The notes under the pieces were generated by a model. The model was not told the DNA's origin. It saw only the letters and a program-made list of their open reading frames with translations, and searched no databases. DNA of 64,000 nucleotides from Opitutaceae bacterium (GTDB lineage: Bacteria > Verrucomicrobiota > Verrucomicrobiia > Opitutales > Opitutaceae): positions 62,001 through 126,000 of the forward strand of contig JAGYIG010000003.1 of the NCBI GenBank assembly GCA_018402455.1. The letters run 5' to 3'. The position numbers and the translations under genes are program-made. Below are positions 28,169 through 37,053 of this stretch, one piece after another (within the stretch, counting starts at the first letter, position 1; every line of letters starts with the position of its first letter).

Positions 28169-29284
28169 ATGCCCACCAATACGCGTCAAAAATCAGGGGT
28201 TTTCAAAGAGTGGTTCGATGCCGGATTTTATCGCGAAGTCGCCACCGATCTCGAACGGGCCGTGCCCTGCTTTGACCGGGCCCGATTTCTGCAAACCGCG
28301 CTGGAGGGCCTGGAGCAACGCGAGCTCATGGACCGCCTGCGGCAGACGTCCGTCGCCGTTAATGCCAGCCTGACGGGGGATTTCCCGGCCAAGCTGAAGG
28401 TGCTCCGTCGCATCGCCAAACCCCAGGCGAACGGGCTCATTGGTTGCTGGTATGCCGACTTTGTGGCCCAGTTCGGGCGGAAGAATCCAGCCCTTTCCCT
28501 GCCAGCTTTGGCCTATTTTACCAAGTTTGGCTCGGCGGAATTCGCCATTCGCGAGTTTTTAATCCGGGATCAGGACGCGACGCTCAAGGTCATGCGCCAA
28601 TGGGCCTGGAATACCGACGAGCATGTGCGGCGCTTGGCCAGCGAGGGGTCGCGTCCGCGCCTGCCCTGGGGCAAACGATTGAGCTCTCTGGTGGCCGACC
28701 CGACGCCCACCCTCCCCCTGCTTCACGAACTGCGGGATGACCCCTCGCTCTACGTGCGAAAGTCGGTCGCCAATCACCTCAACGATATCGCCAAGGACCA
28801 TCCGGCGGTCGTGCTCGACACCGTGCGGCAATGGGATCGGCAGTCACCGCGAACCGCCTGGATCATCAAACAGGGACTGCGCACCTTGATCAAACAGGCT
28901 CACCCCGAGGCCTTGGCGTTCATGGGCGTGGGCCAAGCGGCCCGGCTCGACCCCGTGCAGTTCAAGGTGCATCCGCGCCGGATCCAACTGGGCGAACGCA
29001 TCACCCTGAGCCTGCAACTGACCTCGACCGCGCCGTCGCCCCAAGACCTGTTGATCGACTACGTGGTTCACTACGTCAAAGCGTCTGGGGACACCCGGGC
29101 CAAGGTTTTCAAATGGACCCAAACCCGGCTCGCACCCACCGCGTCGATCGAGCTCACCAAATCGCAGTTGATCAAAGATTTCACCACCCGCCGACATTAC
29201 CCCGGACCGCATCGGGTGGAGATTCAGGTCAACGGCCAACGCCTCGCTCAGACCACGTTTCAACTCGACCTTCCCCGCCCTTGA
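28169..29284 (+). CDS. alkC: DNA alkylation repair glycosylase, AlkC-like
   Basis: A 371-residue member of the HEAT-like-repeat DNA glycosylases that excise 3-methyladenine-type lesions. Helical repeats fill residues 1-260: the early block with EQRELMDRLRQTS is typical of AlkC. The aromatic-rich GLIGCWYADFV and DPSLYVRKSVANHLNDIAKDHP repeats follow. Residues about 275-371 form a predicted beta-sandwich (VHPRRIQLGERITLSL... HRVEIQVNGQ), matching the Ig-like domain known in AlkC but absent in AlkD. The start is the ATG at 28169. Confidence 0.83.
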   Translation: MPTNTRQKSGVFKEWFDAGFYREVATDLERAVPCFDRARFLQTALEGLEQRELMDRLRQTSVAVNASLTGDFPAKLKVLRRIAKPQANGLIGCWYADFVAQFGRKNPALSLPALAYFTKFGSAEFAIREFLIRDQDATLKVMRQWAWNTDEHVRRLASEGSRPRLPWGKRLSSLVADPTPTLPLLHELRDDPSLYVRKSVANHLNDIAKDHPAVVLDTVRQWDRQSPRTAWIIKQGLRTLIKQAHPEALAFMGVGQAARLDPVQFKVHPRRIQLGERITLSLQLTSTAPSPQDLLIDYVVHYVKASGDTRAKVFKWTQTRLAPTASIELTKSQLIKDFTTRRHYPGPHRVEIQVNGQRLAQTTFQLDLPRP

Positions 29285-29351
29285 AGGGGTGGCCTCCGGT
29301 GGCAACCCACCGTTGACGACGGACCGAGTTCGGCGAAGCTCGACCCTCGCG

Positions 29352-29804
29352 ATGATTGATTTTCGAGAACCTGATTTGACCCGCCACCCGCCCCGCAGTC
29401 CCCGCGTGCGTCTGGGTGGTTTTGTGCACCTGCCGCGCCTGCTGGACAAAGCGCGGGCCTTCGTGGCGGGACGGCAGGGCGACTACATTTACCCCTGCCC
29501 ACTCGATGAACGCGTGCTCGGCTTCATGGGTATTTCGAGTGACGATTTTTTAGCGCAGGTGCGAACCGGCAAATCCGACACGCAGATGCTCGCTTGGGTG
29601 ATGGAAAACGTGTCCCCCCAACGGCAGCCGCATGAAATTTTGGCCTGGTCGGATTGGTTGGAGGGCGTGGCTCCGGGTGATGCCGGGCGGCACGAAAACT
29701 TCGCCCGACAAATCAAGGAACTCGCGCCGGAGCGGACTGACATCGTCACGACTTTTGATCGGCTCGAGCTGGACGATTATGTTTCCTTCGGCGGAGTGGC
29801 CTGA
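29352..29804 (+). CDS. DUF5069 family protein
   Basis: A 150-residue cytoplasmic protein of the DUF5069 type, recognised from the N-terminal DLTRHPPRSPRVRLGGFVHLPRLLDKARA, then YIYPCPLDERVLGFMGI, and DFLAQVRTGKSD further on. Its biochemical role is unknown. The start is the ATG at 29352. Its TGA overlaps the ATG of ispH by one base (TGATG), so the two are likely co-translated, which links this unknown family to isoprenoid synthesis at least by context. Confidence 0.8.
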   Translation: MIDFREPDLTRHPPRSPRVRLGGFVHLPRLLDKARAFVAGRQGDYIYPCPLDERVLGFMGISSDDFLAQVRTGKSDTQMLAWVMENVSPQRQPHEILAWSDWLEGVAPGDAGRHENFARQIKELAPERTDIVTTFDRLELDDYVSFGGVA

Positions 29805-31555
29805 TGCGCGAAATTCTCAAAAATCTCCCCGCCGTCGGGACCACCACCATCCTGGCATTTGATCCGCACAACCGACTGGCGGTCCGGCAACTCGGGCGGC
29901 AGGCGGGACTCGCCTTCACCGGGAGCGATGAAGCGATGGCGGGGGCGCGCCTGCGGGAGAGCTTTGCGAGTGCGACGCCCCCCCGAAAACTTTGCATGGC
30001 CGACCTACCCGGCGGGTTGGGGGCGACGCAAATTTTCGCCACTCAGGTTGATCCCGCTACCGCAGATCGAGAAGTGAGGTTTTATGCGTTGGAGGCGTTG
30101 AGCCAAAATGGAGTCCACCCCTCCCCGGCCCTGCAAGCCGTCCTGACGGCGATCGAAACGCACCTCGTGCACATCCCGTATCTGCACCTGGGCGAAAATG
30201 ATTTCATCTATAAGTTTCGTCCGGAAAAGGAGCGGAATCCCGGCATCTACGCCAACGATTCTGTTTCCAGTGGGCTTTACCAATCCAAGTTATGTGCCGC
30301 CATTAAAGCGATGGCCCGGCAGCACGAGCGCACTGCCACCGCACCGGTGACGTTGAATTTCGGCGTCGTGGAATACGTGATCCCCAGCCACTTCGGATTT
30401 TGTTTGGGCGTAAAGAATGCGATTGAACGCGCCTACGAAACTCTGGCGGCCAATCCCGATCGGCGGGTTTTTATGCTGTCGGAGTTGATTCACAATCCCT
30501 TCGTCAATCAGGACCTGTGGCGACGGGGCCTGCGTTACCTGCAAACCGACAAAGGCGTGCCCTTCACCACCACTGGGGAGCGCGCGACCGGCGCCGGACA
30601 TGAGAAGTTGATCTGGGACACCCTGTCCTCGGAGGACATTGTGATCATTCCCGCCTTTGGCGCCACCGATGAGGACAAGGCCCGCCTGGTGCGCAAGGGC
30701 ATCGCTGTCTTCGCTTATGATGCCACCTGCATGCTGGTGGAAAAGGTCTGGAAAGCCGCCCGCAGCTATGGGCGCGAAGGCTATACCGTAATTATCCACG
30801 GCAAAGCCGAACACGAGGAAACCAAGGCGACCTACTCCAACACCCGCCGTTACGCCCCCGCCGTCATCGTGCGCGATTTGGCCGAAGGGGAACGGTTGGC
30901 CAAGATCATCACCGCGCGCAGTCTGGTGGAGCGGCAGAAGTTTTTCTCCGAGTTCGAAGGGAAGCATACCCCGGGATTTGATCTGGACCGCGACCTGCAA
31001 CGCATTGCCGTGGTCAACCAGACCACCCTGCTCATGAACGAAACCCTCGCGATCACCGAGCGTCTCCGGGGGGCCTTTGTCGACCGCTACGGACCCGAAG
31101 GGGTCGAACGCGTGGGCGGAGGGGGCCGACGCGACACCTTGTGTTACGCCACTCAGGTCAATCAGGACGCCCTAGGCCGGGCCCTCGCGGGGCCGCTCGA
31201 TGCCGCCTTCGTGATCGGCGGAAAAAACTCCTCCAACACGTATCAGCTCTATCGGTTATGCGCCGAAAAGCTGGGGGATCGGGCCTTCTTCATTCAGAGT
31301 GAGCAGGACATCCTCTCCCGCGACCAAAGCCAACACTTCGTATTTCCGGCCGTGGGCCCGGTGGGCGGAGGCAAGACCGAGATCCGTCCCCTTTGGCCCA
31401 ACGACCTCTCGCCCAAGCGAATTCTCATTACGGGGGGCGCCTCTTGTCCGGACGGGTTGATCCAACAAGTGATCAGTCGGATCAACAGCCTTTGGCCCCC
31501 CGGCGGATTGCGGGAAATCGATACCGTCCTGGCCGAGGTTGCCGGCGGAGAGTGA
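29804..31555 (+). CDS. ispH: HMBPP reductase IspH with long N-terminal extension
   Basis: A 583-residue protein whose C-terminal part is IspH, the 4Fe-4S enzyme making IPP and DMAPP in the MEP pathway. The three cluster cysteines are C200 (GFCLGV), C309 (DATCMLVEKV) and C447 (TLCYATQVNQ), with the active-site segments HGKAEHEE, GGKNSSNT and TGGASCPDG. Standard IspH proteins have about 310-410 residues. Here the first roughly 188 residues precede the catalytic domain and match no domain I know; they include AFDPHNRLAVRQLG and LCMADLPGGLGATQ. An insertion of about 35 residues is also seen near 380-415. The start overlaps the DUF5069 stop. Confidence 0.92.
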   Translation: MREILKNLPAVGTTTILAFDPHNRLAVRQLGRQAGLAFTGSDEAMAGARLRESFASATPPRKLCMADLPGGLGATQIFATQVDPATADREVRFYALEALSQNGVHPSPALQAVLTAIETHLVHIPYLHLGENDFIYKFRPEKERNPGIYANDSVSSGLYQSKLCAAIKAMARQHERTATAPVTLNFGVVEYVIPSHFGFCLGVKNAIERAYETLAANPDRRVFMLSELIHNPFVNQDLWRRGLRYLQTDKGVPFTTTGERATGAGHEKLIWDTLSSEDIVIIPAFGATDEDKARLVRKGIAVFAYDATCMLVEKVWKAARSYGREGYTVIIHGKAEHEETKATYSNTRRYAPAVIVRDLAEGERLAKIITARSLVERQKFFSEFEGKHTPGFDLDRDLQRIAVVNQTTLLMNETLAITERLRGAFVDRYGPEGVERVGGGGRRDTLCYATQVNQDALGRALAGPLDAAFVIGGKNSSNTYQLYRLCAEKLGDRAFFIQSEQDILSRDQSQHFVFPAVGPVGGGKTEIRPLWPNDLSPKRILITGGASCPDGLIQQVISRINSLWPPGGLREIDTVLAEVAGGE

Positions 31556-31643
31556 TCCCGGATCCGGGTCCGCGGCCCCGGAGCGCGCGCTCACCCCCAG
31601 CCACCGAACTCACCGAATCTGGCACCCGCAGGGGGAACCGGCC

Positions 31644-32930
31644 TTAGAACCGGTGGATGACCCCGAAGCGGATCAACGTCGCGTCGCTCAAAGTCACGTT
31701 GGCGGTGCGGCCGGCAAAGTTCTGCACGAAGTTATCCATCGACTCGAGCACCGCGCCCAGAAAGAAACCGGTGCGCTGGGTGAGCCAAAACTCAATCGAG
31801 GCTTCCGCGTAATATCCGATGAGGAGCTCGCTCACGGAATCGGTGGCGACGAAACCAACCGTCGTGAAAATCGTGTCGTCCAAGTCCAGAACTTCCGAAA
31901 CGGAGAAATCACTGCCGACGAAAGCACCGAGCACCCCGGCGCCGACCGTGAACGCGATCCGCTCGGTCAGATGACCCCGCAACTCCGGTCCGAATCGCAT
32001 GGAATAATAGGCACCCTCGATCGACCACGACCCGTCAATCGCCGCCCCATTGGGCGTGGTGACAAAGGACCGGTTGGGGGTGATCTGCTGCAAGGGAACG
32101 GTGGTCTCAAATTGGCCATTGGGCACAATCAAACCGGTGGACGGATCCGTCAGTGGCCCGGAAGACGGCGCGTCGTAGGGAGCAGCGGGCACGGTCCCAA
32201 AGACCTCATAAATGTCCGTCATGGTGATCAAATCGGCGGCAATGCGCTGGGCGGTGGACGCTTCGAAGTCGGAGAGCCCGATGGCGCCGGAAAGTCCGAG
32301 CTCCATTTTCTGGCCGATTCGCATCACGCGTTTGGAGACCGCCATTTCAAAACCCAGTCCACTGCTCTCCCCTTCCCGTTGAAAGCCTATGCCGGAGGAT
32401 TGGGTGGAATACTGATTCATGGCCACCGTGCCGTTGTTGATCTGCTCGTCGCGCCCGTAAGTCCAAACCCGGGTCTGCCCCGGGGTGTAGGCCAGAAAAT
32501 CTCCGATCAGATCGCCATCGGCGTCGTTGACGGTGTAGCGCCCTCCGGGCGTCGACGTCTGGTTGCCGTTTGCATCCACTTCGTCACCGCGCGGAGAGTC
32601 GAGCACGACCCGACCGTCGTCATACAATCTGGCTTCGAAATCGGTTTGGTCGGCTCCCGGGATCGCGCGGGAGGGGTCGATGGTGCCCAAACCCCCAAAA
32701 CTCACGGAGGAGTCAGCCGAACCGACCCGCACGTTGGTGTGCAACACCCAAGGATTCGCATCGCGGTATTGAACCTGCCGCAGTTGCGGCGGTAGGCGGA
32801 AGCCTTGAGCTTCAATCTGGGCCTTGGCCTCAGGATCCGGTTCATCAGGGGTTTCCTGGGCGATGGCAGGCACAGTCACCGCCGTGAGGAGGCTGACTGC
32901 GAGGATACGGGGAAAGCGGGTAAAGGTCAT
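31644..32930 (-). CDS. Probable outer-membrane beta-barrel protein
   Basis: A 428-residue protein with a signal peptide (ILAVSLLTAVTVPAIAQE). It has alternating hydrophobic/hydrophilic strands typical of outer-membrane beta-barrels and ends in an aromatic residue (FGVIHRF), the usual signal for the BAM complex. No conserved enzymatic motif is visible. A DADGDLIGD loop near residue 155 could bind calcium. It lies 117 bp downstream of the parA operon on the same strand, so co-transcription is possible but not clear. The stretch 31556-31643 between it and ispH holds no gene. Confidence 0.65.
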   Translation of the reverse strand: MTFTRFPRILAVSLLTAVTVPAIAQETPDEPDPEAKAQIEAQGFRLPPQLRQVQYRDANPWVLHTNVRVGSADSSVSFGGLGTIDPSRAIPGADQTDFEARLYDDGRVVLDSPRGDEVDANGNQTSTPGGRYTVNDADGDLIGDFLAYTPGQTRVWTYGRDEQINNGTVAMNQYSTQSSGIGFQREGESSGLGFEMAVSKRVMRIGQKMELGLSGAIGLSDFEASTAQRIAADLITMTDIYEVFGTVPAAPYDAPSSGPLTDPSTGLIVPNGQFETTVPLQQITPNRSFVTTPNGAAIDGSWSIEGAYYSMRFGPELRGHLTERIAFTVGAGVLGAFVGSDFSVSEVLDLDDTIFTTVGFVATDSVSELLIGYYAEASIEFWLTQRTGFFLGAVLESMDNFVQNFAGRTANVTLSDATLIRFGVIHRF

Positions 32931-33047
32931 GGACGAGATCGTTTTAGACGCGATCGAACTGTTAAAGTTGCGTCGAATAGGATCAAGGCCAGCCCATTCT
33001 TTGCGTGGCGAGACCTGAAACCGGTTTAAATTGGGGCCAAAATCGGA

Positions 33048-33752
33048 TTATTCGGTAAATTCGTCGCGCGCGCGGGTCTTTTCGGCCTCCAACTGGGCCG
33101 CGACCTCCGGGTCGAATTCAGCCTGTTTCTCGCGCAGGCGCCGCTCCCGGATCTTCAAGTCCTCCGCCCGTTGCTCCAATTCGGTCTCGGTTTCCTGCTG
33201 CTCTTGGACCTTCTCGAAGAGCTTCATTTCACTTTCTTCGAGAAAAGCCTCCCGTTCCTTGATGGCATTGCGCTGCTCCCGGATCGACTCCTCTTGTCGC
33301 TCCAACTCCTCTTTGAGTTTCGCCAGCGCCGCCTTTTCCTCGGCGGAGAGCGTGTCGCGCGTCGGTTCGGCCCGACGACTCGCCGCGAGAACCCGTTCTC
33401 GCGCGGCCAGGAGGGCTTCGGCTTCGGCGAGTTCTCGCTCCTTGTCGGCAAACTTCACCTCGAGCTCTTCACACGCGCGCTCCCGTTCCTCCAATCGGGA
33501 CTCCAACTCGCGCAGCGCCTTCTCCAGCTCGGCGGATTTGTCGGCGGTCAGGGTGGTTTCGCGCTGCCCCCAGGGCGCACGGGTGGCGGCCACGATGGAG
33601 TTGATTTTCTCCCGGGTTTCCGCCGCCTCGGCGGTCTGCTCGATCGGCGAGCGCGTGCGGCGACGCAGGCTCAGGGTTTTGCCTGCCCCCGGCCTTCCCG
33701 GGAATCTGATGTTTCCCGACAGTTCAGAGGGAGGGGGCAATGCGTCAGCCAT
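33048..33752 (-). CDS. Coiled-coil protein of the parA operon
   Basis: A 234-residue protein. Residues 1-55 are Pro/Gly/Arg-rich and probably disordered, with a basic cluster LSLRRRTRSP (27-36). From about 75 to 225 it is an almost continuous Glu/Arg/Lys-rich coiled coil. No enzymatic domain. The start chosen is the ATG at 33752; an upstream in-frame start lies inside the preceding gene. It follows the 294-residue gene by 8 bp, third in the run parA-unknown-coiled coil. A disordered basic N-terminus ahead of a coiled coil is the layout of many ParA ATPase activators (ParB, McdB-like), but sequence similarity was not tested. Confidence 0.7.
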   Translation of the reverse strand: MADALPPPSELSGNIRFPGRPGAGKTLSLRRRTRSPIEQTAEAAETREKINSIVAATRAPWGQRETTLTADKSAELEKALRELESRLEERERACEELEVKFADKERELAEAEALLAARERVLAASRRAEPTRDTLSAEEKAALAKLKEELERQEESIREQRNAIKEREAFLEESEMKLFEKVQEQQETETELEQRAEDLKIRERRLREKQAEFDPEVAAQLEAEKTRARDEFTE

Positions 33753-33760
33753 ACCGAAGA

Positions 33761-34645
33761 CTATCGACCAAAGAGGCGTCCGAGCCAACCGGATTTCTTG
33801 AATGGTTTCGGCGCCAGCGGCACGAGCGGCCGAATCAAGGCGACGGCGACGTCCTCGATCGCGGGGTCCTGCAGCACCATCACTTCGCGGGACAGCTCCG
33901 CCCCCCGCATCACGCGGGTCTGCAGCGCGGCCAGATCATCGGCGAAATATTTTGCCAACTTCCCCACCCGAGCCGCGGTTTCGATGGTGGCATCCCCTCC
34001 GCCGGCCAGTTTTTCCCGCTCCAGGGGGCGCAGGCTTCGCGCTACGCCGCCCACGGCTTCCACCAAGTGAAGGCCGTGTTGTCCGGGCCGGAACGGCAGG
34101 AACCGCGCGATGGCTTTCTCGTCCACATGGGAAAGGGCGTTGAGCAGCGTCTTAAAATCCCCGCCCACGATGACATTTTGCGACATGCCCTGAGCGAAGA
34201 CCGCAAACTCCGCCAAGGTCACGAGGTTCTCCAAGGCACAGAACTCCTTCGCGTCTTTGGCGAGACTGGTCAATTCAATGGGATAAGATTCCGGGATCCC
34301 GAGTTTGGTCAGATTCTCGAGAATCGGATTCTCTTTCTCGGCGGCCGCATCGCTATGCTCGACCATGTCGCCAAACGGATCATCAAAGGCCAACGTCTCG
34401 GATAAAATGGCGATCAGCTCCTCCATGGCGCTGGCCGGATAGCCCCGCTGGTTCAGCAGCTCCACCGCCTCGTCGTAGTTCAGGTCAATGTAGTCCGCCG
34501 GCGTGTCTTTTTTTCCGGTTCCCGGCCAGACGGGACCATCCAGGTTTTCGGCCAAGCTGGAAAGAGCGGTGTCCACCATGATTGAGGTGCCAAAAGCAGT
34601 GCGTACGGTGTCCCACTGGGCGGAGAGTTCGGAATCAGCCATCAT
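33761..34645 (-). CDS. Unknown protein of the parA operon with amphipathic tail
   Basis: A 294-residue soluble, mostly alpha-helical protein that I do not recognise. Its last residues, KPFKKSGWLGRLFGR, form a short basic amphipathic segment resembling the membrane-targeting tails of MinD and FtsA. It sits 15 bp after parA and 8 bp before the coiled-coil gene, so all three are almost certainly one transcript. No cysteine or metal-binding pattern is evident. A role as membrane anchor or cargo adaptor for the ParA ATPase is a hypothesis from context. Confidence 0.65.
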   Translation of the reverse strand: MMADSELSAQWDTVRTAFGTSIMVDTALSSLAENLDGPVWPGTGKKDTPADYIDLNYDEAVELLNQRGYPASAMEELIAILSETLAFDDPFGDMVEHSDAAAEKENPILENLTKLGIPESYPIELTSLAKDAKEFCALENLVTLAEFAVFAQGMSQNVIVGGDFKTLLNALSHVDEKAIARFLPFRPGQHGLHLVEAVGGVARSLRPLEREKLAGGGDATIETAARVGKLAKYFADDLAALQTRVMRGAELSREVMVLQDPAIEDVAVALIRPLVPLAPKPFKKSGWLGRLFGR

Positions 34646-34660
34646 TTAAAACAGATAAAA

Positions 34661-35563
34661 TCATTCGTTCACCCGGTCACCGTGACGCACCAGTTCGGCG
34701 GCCACTCTGCGGTAGTCATCCACCACCGTCTCCTCTTCCGTGCCCTCGGCGGCCGCCTTCACTAAATTGACCGGCAGTCCCAGGGTCACCGCCCGGCGCA
34801 CGACCATCGCGTCGCGCACCTGTTGGTCGAACAGCTTGGCCGCCGGAGCCGCGCGTTTGGCGCTGCGAAATTGGTTCAAGCGCAGTTGCATCCTCATCCG
34901 GGGGACATCGATATCCACCCCCGTCTTGATGGAGTTGAAGATGATCCCCTGCACGCGAGCCGGCACCCCCTGCCGGGAGGTGCGGAAGCTGGCGCTCAGT
35001 TGGTGGAACTTGCTGAGTTTTTCCACCAGCAGGGTGAAGCCAATCAGGCTCAAGGCGTCGGGGTTGGAGGGGACGTAAATCTCATTCGCACTAAAAATGC
35101 CGCATTGAGAGGCGCGCAGGATGTTGGGCGGACAATCGAAGAGAATAAAATCGTAGTCGGCCTCCACCTCGGCGAGTTGGTCGCGAAACACCACATAGTG
35201 AGGTTGGGCGGGGTCACCGGAATACTCATTTTCCAAGTCCACCAAATTGAAGGTGGTGGGAATGAGGTCCAGACTGGGCAGCGGGGCTTCCCCGGTCTTC
35301 GTCCGCACCACGTCCTTGATCAGGATGTCCTTCACCCGCTCCTCCCCCGGATTAAACACCGAGTAAATCGAGCCCCGCCCGGCCGAGTTGATTTTGTTCC
35401 ACCGATCAAGTTTGAGCAGCCAGATGGAGGCGTTGGACTGGGTATCAAAATCACAAATCAGCACCCGGTGGCCCATCTTGGCCAAACTCGCGGCGATGTT
35501 GACGAGCAGTGAGGTCTTGCCGACACCACCCTTGTAGTTAATGAACGCGATTTTTCGAGCCAT
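34661..35563 (-). CDS. parA: ParA/MinD-family partition ATPase
   Basis: A 300-residue deviant Walker ATPase: KGGVGKTSL at about 10-18 has the signature lysine, with CDFDTQSNAS (Walker A') and DFILFDCPPN (Walker B) following. No N-terminal HTH is present, so this is a type Ib-like ParA. The start is the ATG at 35563; the frame stays open far upstream but without ParA sequence. No parB lies next to it, and instead two unrecognised genes follow. That argues against the chromosomal parABS locus and for a dedicated positioning system, as in the McdA, PpfA or orphan ParA systems. Confidence 0.88.
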   Translation of the reverse strand: MARKIAFINYKGGVGKTSLLVNIAASLAKMGHRVLICDFDTQSNASIWLLKLDRWNKINSAGRGSIYSVFNPGEERVKDILIKDVVRTKTGEAPLPSLDLIPTTFNLVDLENEYSGDPAQPHYVVFRDQLAEVEADYDFILFDCPPNILRASQCGIFSANEIYVPSNPDALSLIGFTLLVEKLSKFHQLSASFRTSRQGVPARVQGIIFNSIKTGVDIDVPRMRMQLRLNQFRSAKRAAPAAKLFDQQVRDAMVVRRAVTLGLPVNLVKAAAEGTEEETVVDDYRRVAAELVRHGDRVNE

Positions 35564-35734
35564 GAGAAGTTGCCCAACGTTGGTCTGATGCTCCGGGGCA
35601 GAGCAAAGGAAACCGTGATTCCGCAGTTCGCCTTCCGCCAGACTAAAAGCCGACCAACCGGCTTTAACTAAAAATTTGCAACTGACCCGATTGGCTGAAT
35701 GGGTCGCTGGCTTGCTGTTGCTCCCTCTGCCCGA

Positions 35735-36217
35735 ATGAATAAAACACTGCTGCTCGCGGCCCTGCTGACCAAACTCCACGACGATCTTGACGGGCTGACC
35801 CGGGCGGCCCTGATGGCTCGGGACGAGGCGATCAACGAAGAGAGTCGGGCCGAAAGCAAGTGGGACACCCGCGGGCAAGAGGCCGCCTACCTTGCGGAGG
35901 GCCAGGCGAAAATGGTACAGGACCTGCAGGCGGCGATTGGGCGGTGGGAAGCGCTGGTCTTGCCGCCCGTTACGAAGGCGCCGTCGCGAGTGGAGCTGGG
36001 ACGCGTTTTTCTCCTCGAGCAATCAGAGGGACTCTTGCGGGGTTTTATGGGGCCCAAAGCCGGTGGGGTAGAGTTCGATCACGACGGCCTCAGCTACACG
36101 GTGGTGACGCCCGTCTCCCCGGTGGGACGGGCCGTCCTGGGCAAACAGGCGGGTGATTTCGTCAATCTGATGGTGCGGAAGAAACTCCACCCGCACCGCA
36201 TCAACGCGGTCTTTTGA
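35735..36217 (+). CDS. GreA/GreB C-terminal domain-like protein
   Basis: A 160-residue protein. The N-terminal half is helical and charged. The C-terminal half carries the FKBP-like GreA/B fold signature TVVTPVSPVGRAVLGKQAGD. It lacks the acidic coiled-coil tip of true transcript-cleavage factors as far as can be judged, so it may bind RNA polymerase or act elsewhere. The start is the ATG at 35735. It is divergent from parA across a 171-bp spacer that holds no gene. Confidence 0.7.
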   Translation: MNKTLLLAALLTKLHDDLDGLTRAALMARDEAINEESRAESKWDTRGQEAAYLAEGQAKMVQDLQAAIGRWEALVLPPVTKAPSRVELGRVFLLEQSEGLLRGFMGPKAGGVEFDHDGLSYTVVTPVSPVGRAVLGKQAGDFVNLMVRKKLHPHRINAVF

Positions 36218-36345
36218 ACCCGCGGGGGGATGGATTCCGTGATCGGCATAGGCCCGTTCGGCACCGGCCGCATCAGGTCGCGAAATCACGGGCTGGGTTG
36301 ATCCCGTCTTGAAAGACCCAGTCGGGCCGCATTGCCTGAAGGCGC

Positions 36346-37053
36346 ATGGATTTGCTACCACACCTACGTCTCGTGATTGCCCTGTGGGGGGGCGCGGCCA
36401 CAGTCTTCGGCCAACCCTCCCCGGAATTGACCGAAGCCCTGCGGAATTTTCGCACCGAGGGACCCAAAGGGTGGGCTTTTACGCAAATCTCCGAATCATC
36501 GGATCGCGCCCGGGTAGAGGCGTTTGACCCCCTCAAGCCCGCGCATCTCCGTTGGGACCTGATCACGGAAAATGGGGTCCCTCCCTCCGAGCAGACAACC
36601 GAGACCTACCGGCAACAGCAAACCCGCCGCACCGGAGGCCAAACCGCCCCCAACGTGAAAGAGCAATTGGACCTGACCACGGCGGAGTTGGTGGACGAGC
36701 GGAATGGTCGCCAGACTTGGCGATTCAAGCTGACCCCCGGCGCCGAGGACGATCGTTCCGCGGCGCACATGGACGCCACCATCACCTTCCACGTCGATTC
36801 CCGCACCATTGAGATAATCGAGCTGGCCAATTTTGAACCCTTTTCCCCGATGTTCGGGGTGCACGTGGAGCGGGCCCGGACGGTTATCGAATACTCGCTC
36901 CCCACCACCGGGATGCCCTCCCTGCTGCGTCATATCGCCGTTTCGATTCGCGGCCGCGCTTTTTACTTCAAGTCCCTCGATTCCGACATGACAGTTGCGT
37001 ATTCTGATTATAAATACGCTGGCAAAGCTCCCCTTTTCCCTGAACCCCTTTAA
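36346..37053 (+). CDS. Exported hypothetical protein
   Basis: A 235-residue protein with a probable signal peptide (HLRLVIALWGGAATVFGQ). The remainder is beta-rich, reminiscent of lipoprotein-carrier or outer-membrane lipoprotein-sorting folds (LTTAELVDERNGRQTWRFKLTP), but I cannot assign it. The downstream creatininase-like frame begins near its 3' end. No known catalytic motifs. Confidence 0.6.
   Translation: MDLLPHLRLVIALWGGAATVFGQPSPELTEALRNFRTEGPKGWAFTQISESSDRARVEAFDPLKPAHLRWDLITENGVPPSEQTTETYRQQQTRRTGGQTAPNVKEQLDLTTAELVDERNGRQTWRFKLTPGAEDDRSAAHMDATITFHVDSRTIEIIELANFEPFSPMFGVHVERARTVIEYSLPTTGMPSLLRHIAVSIRGRAFYFKSLDSDMTVAYSDYKYAGKAPLFPEPL

Noticed and set aside
33672-33698. Walker A-like GRPGAGKT in the coiled-coil protein of the parA operon
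   Set aside because: It lies in a low-complexity Pro/Gly/Arg-rich region with no Walker B or surrounding ATPase fold, so it is probably coincidental.
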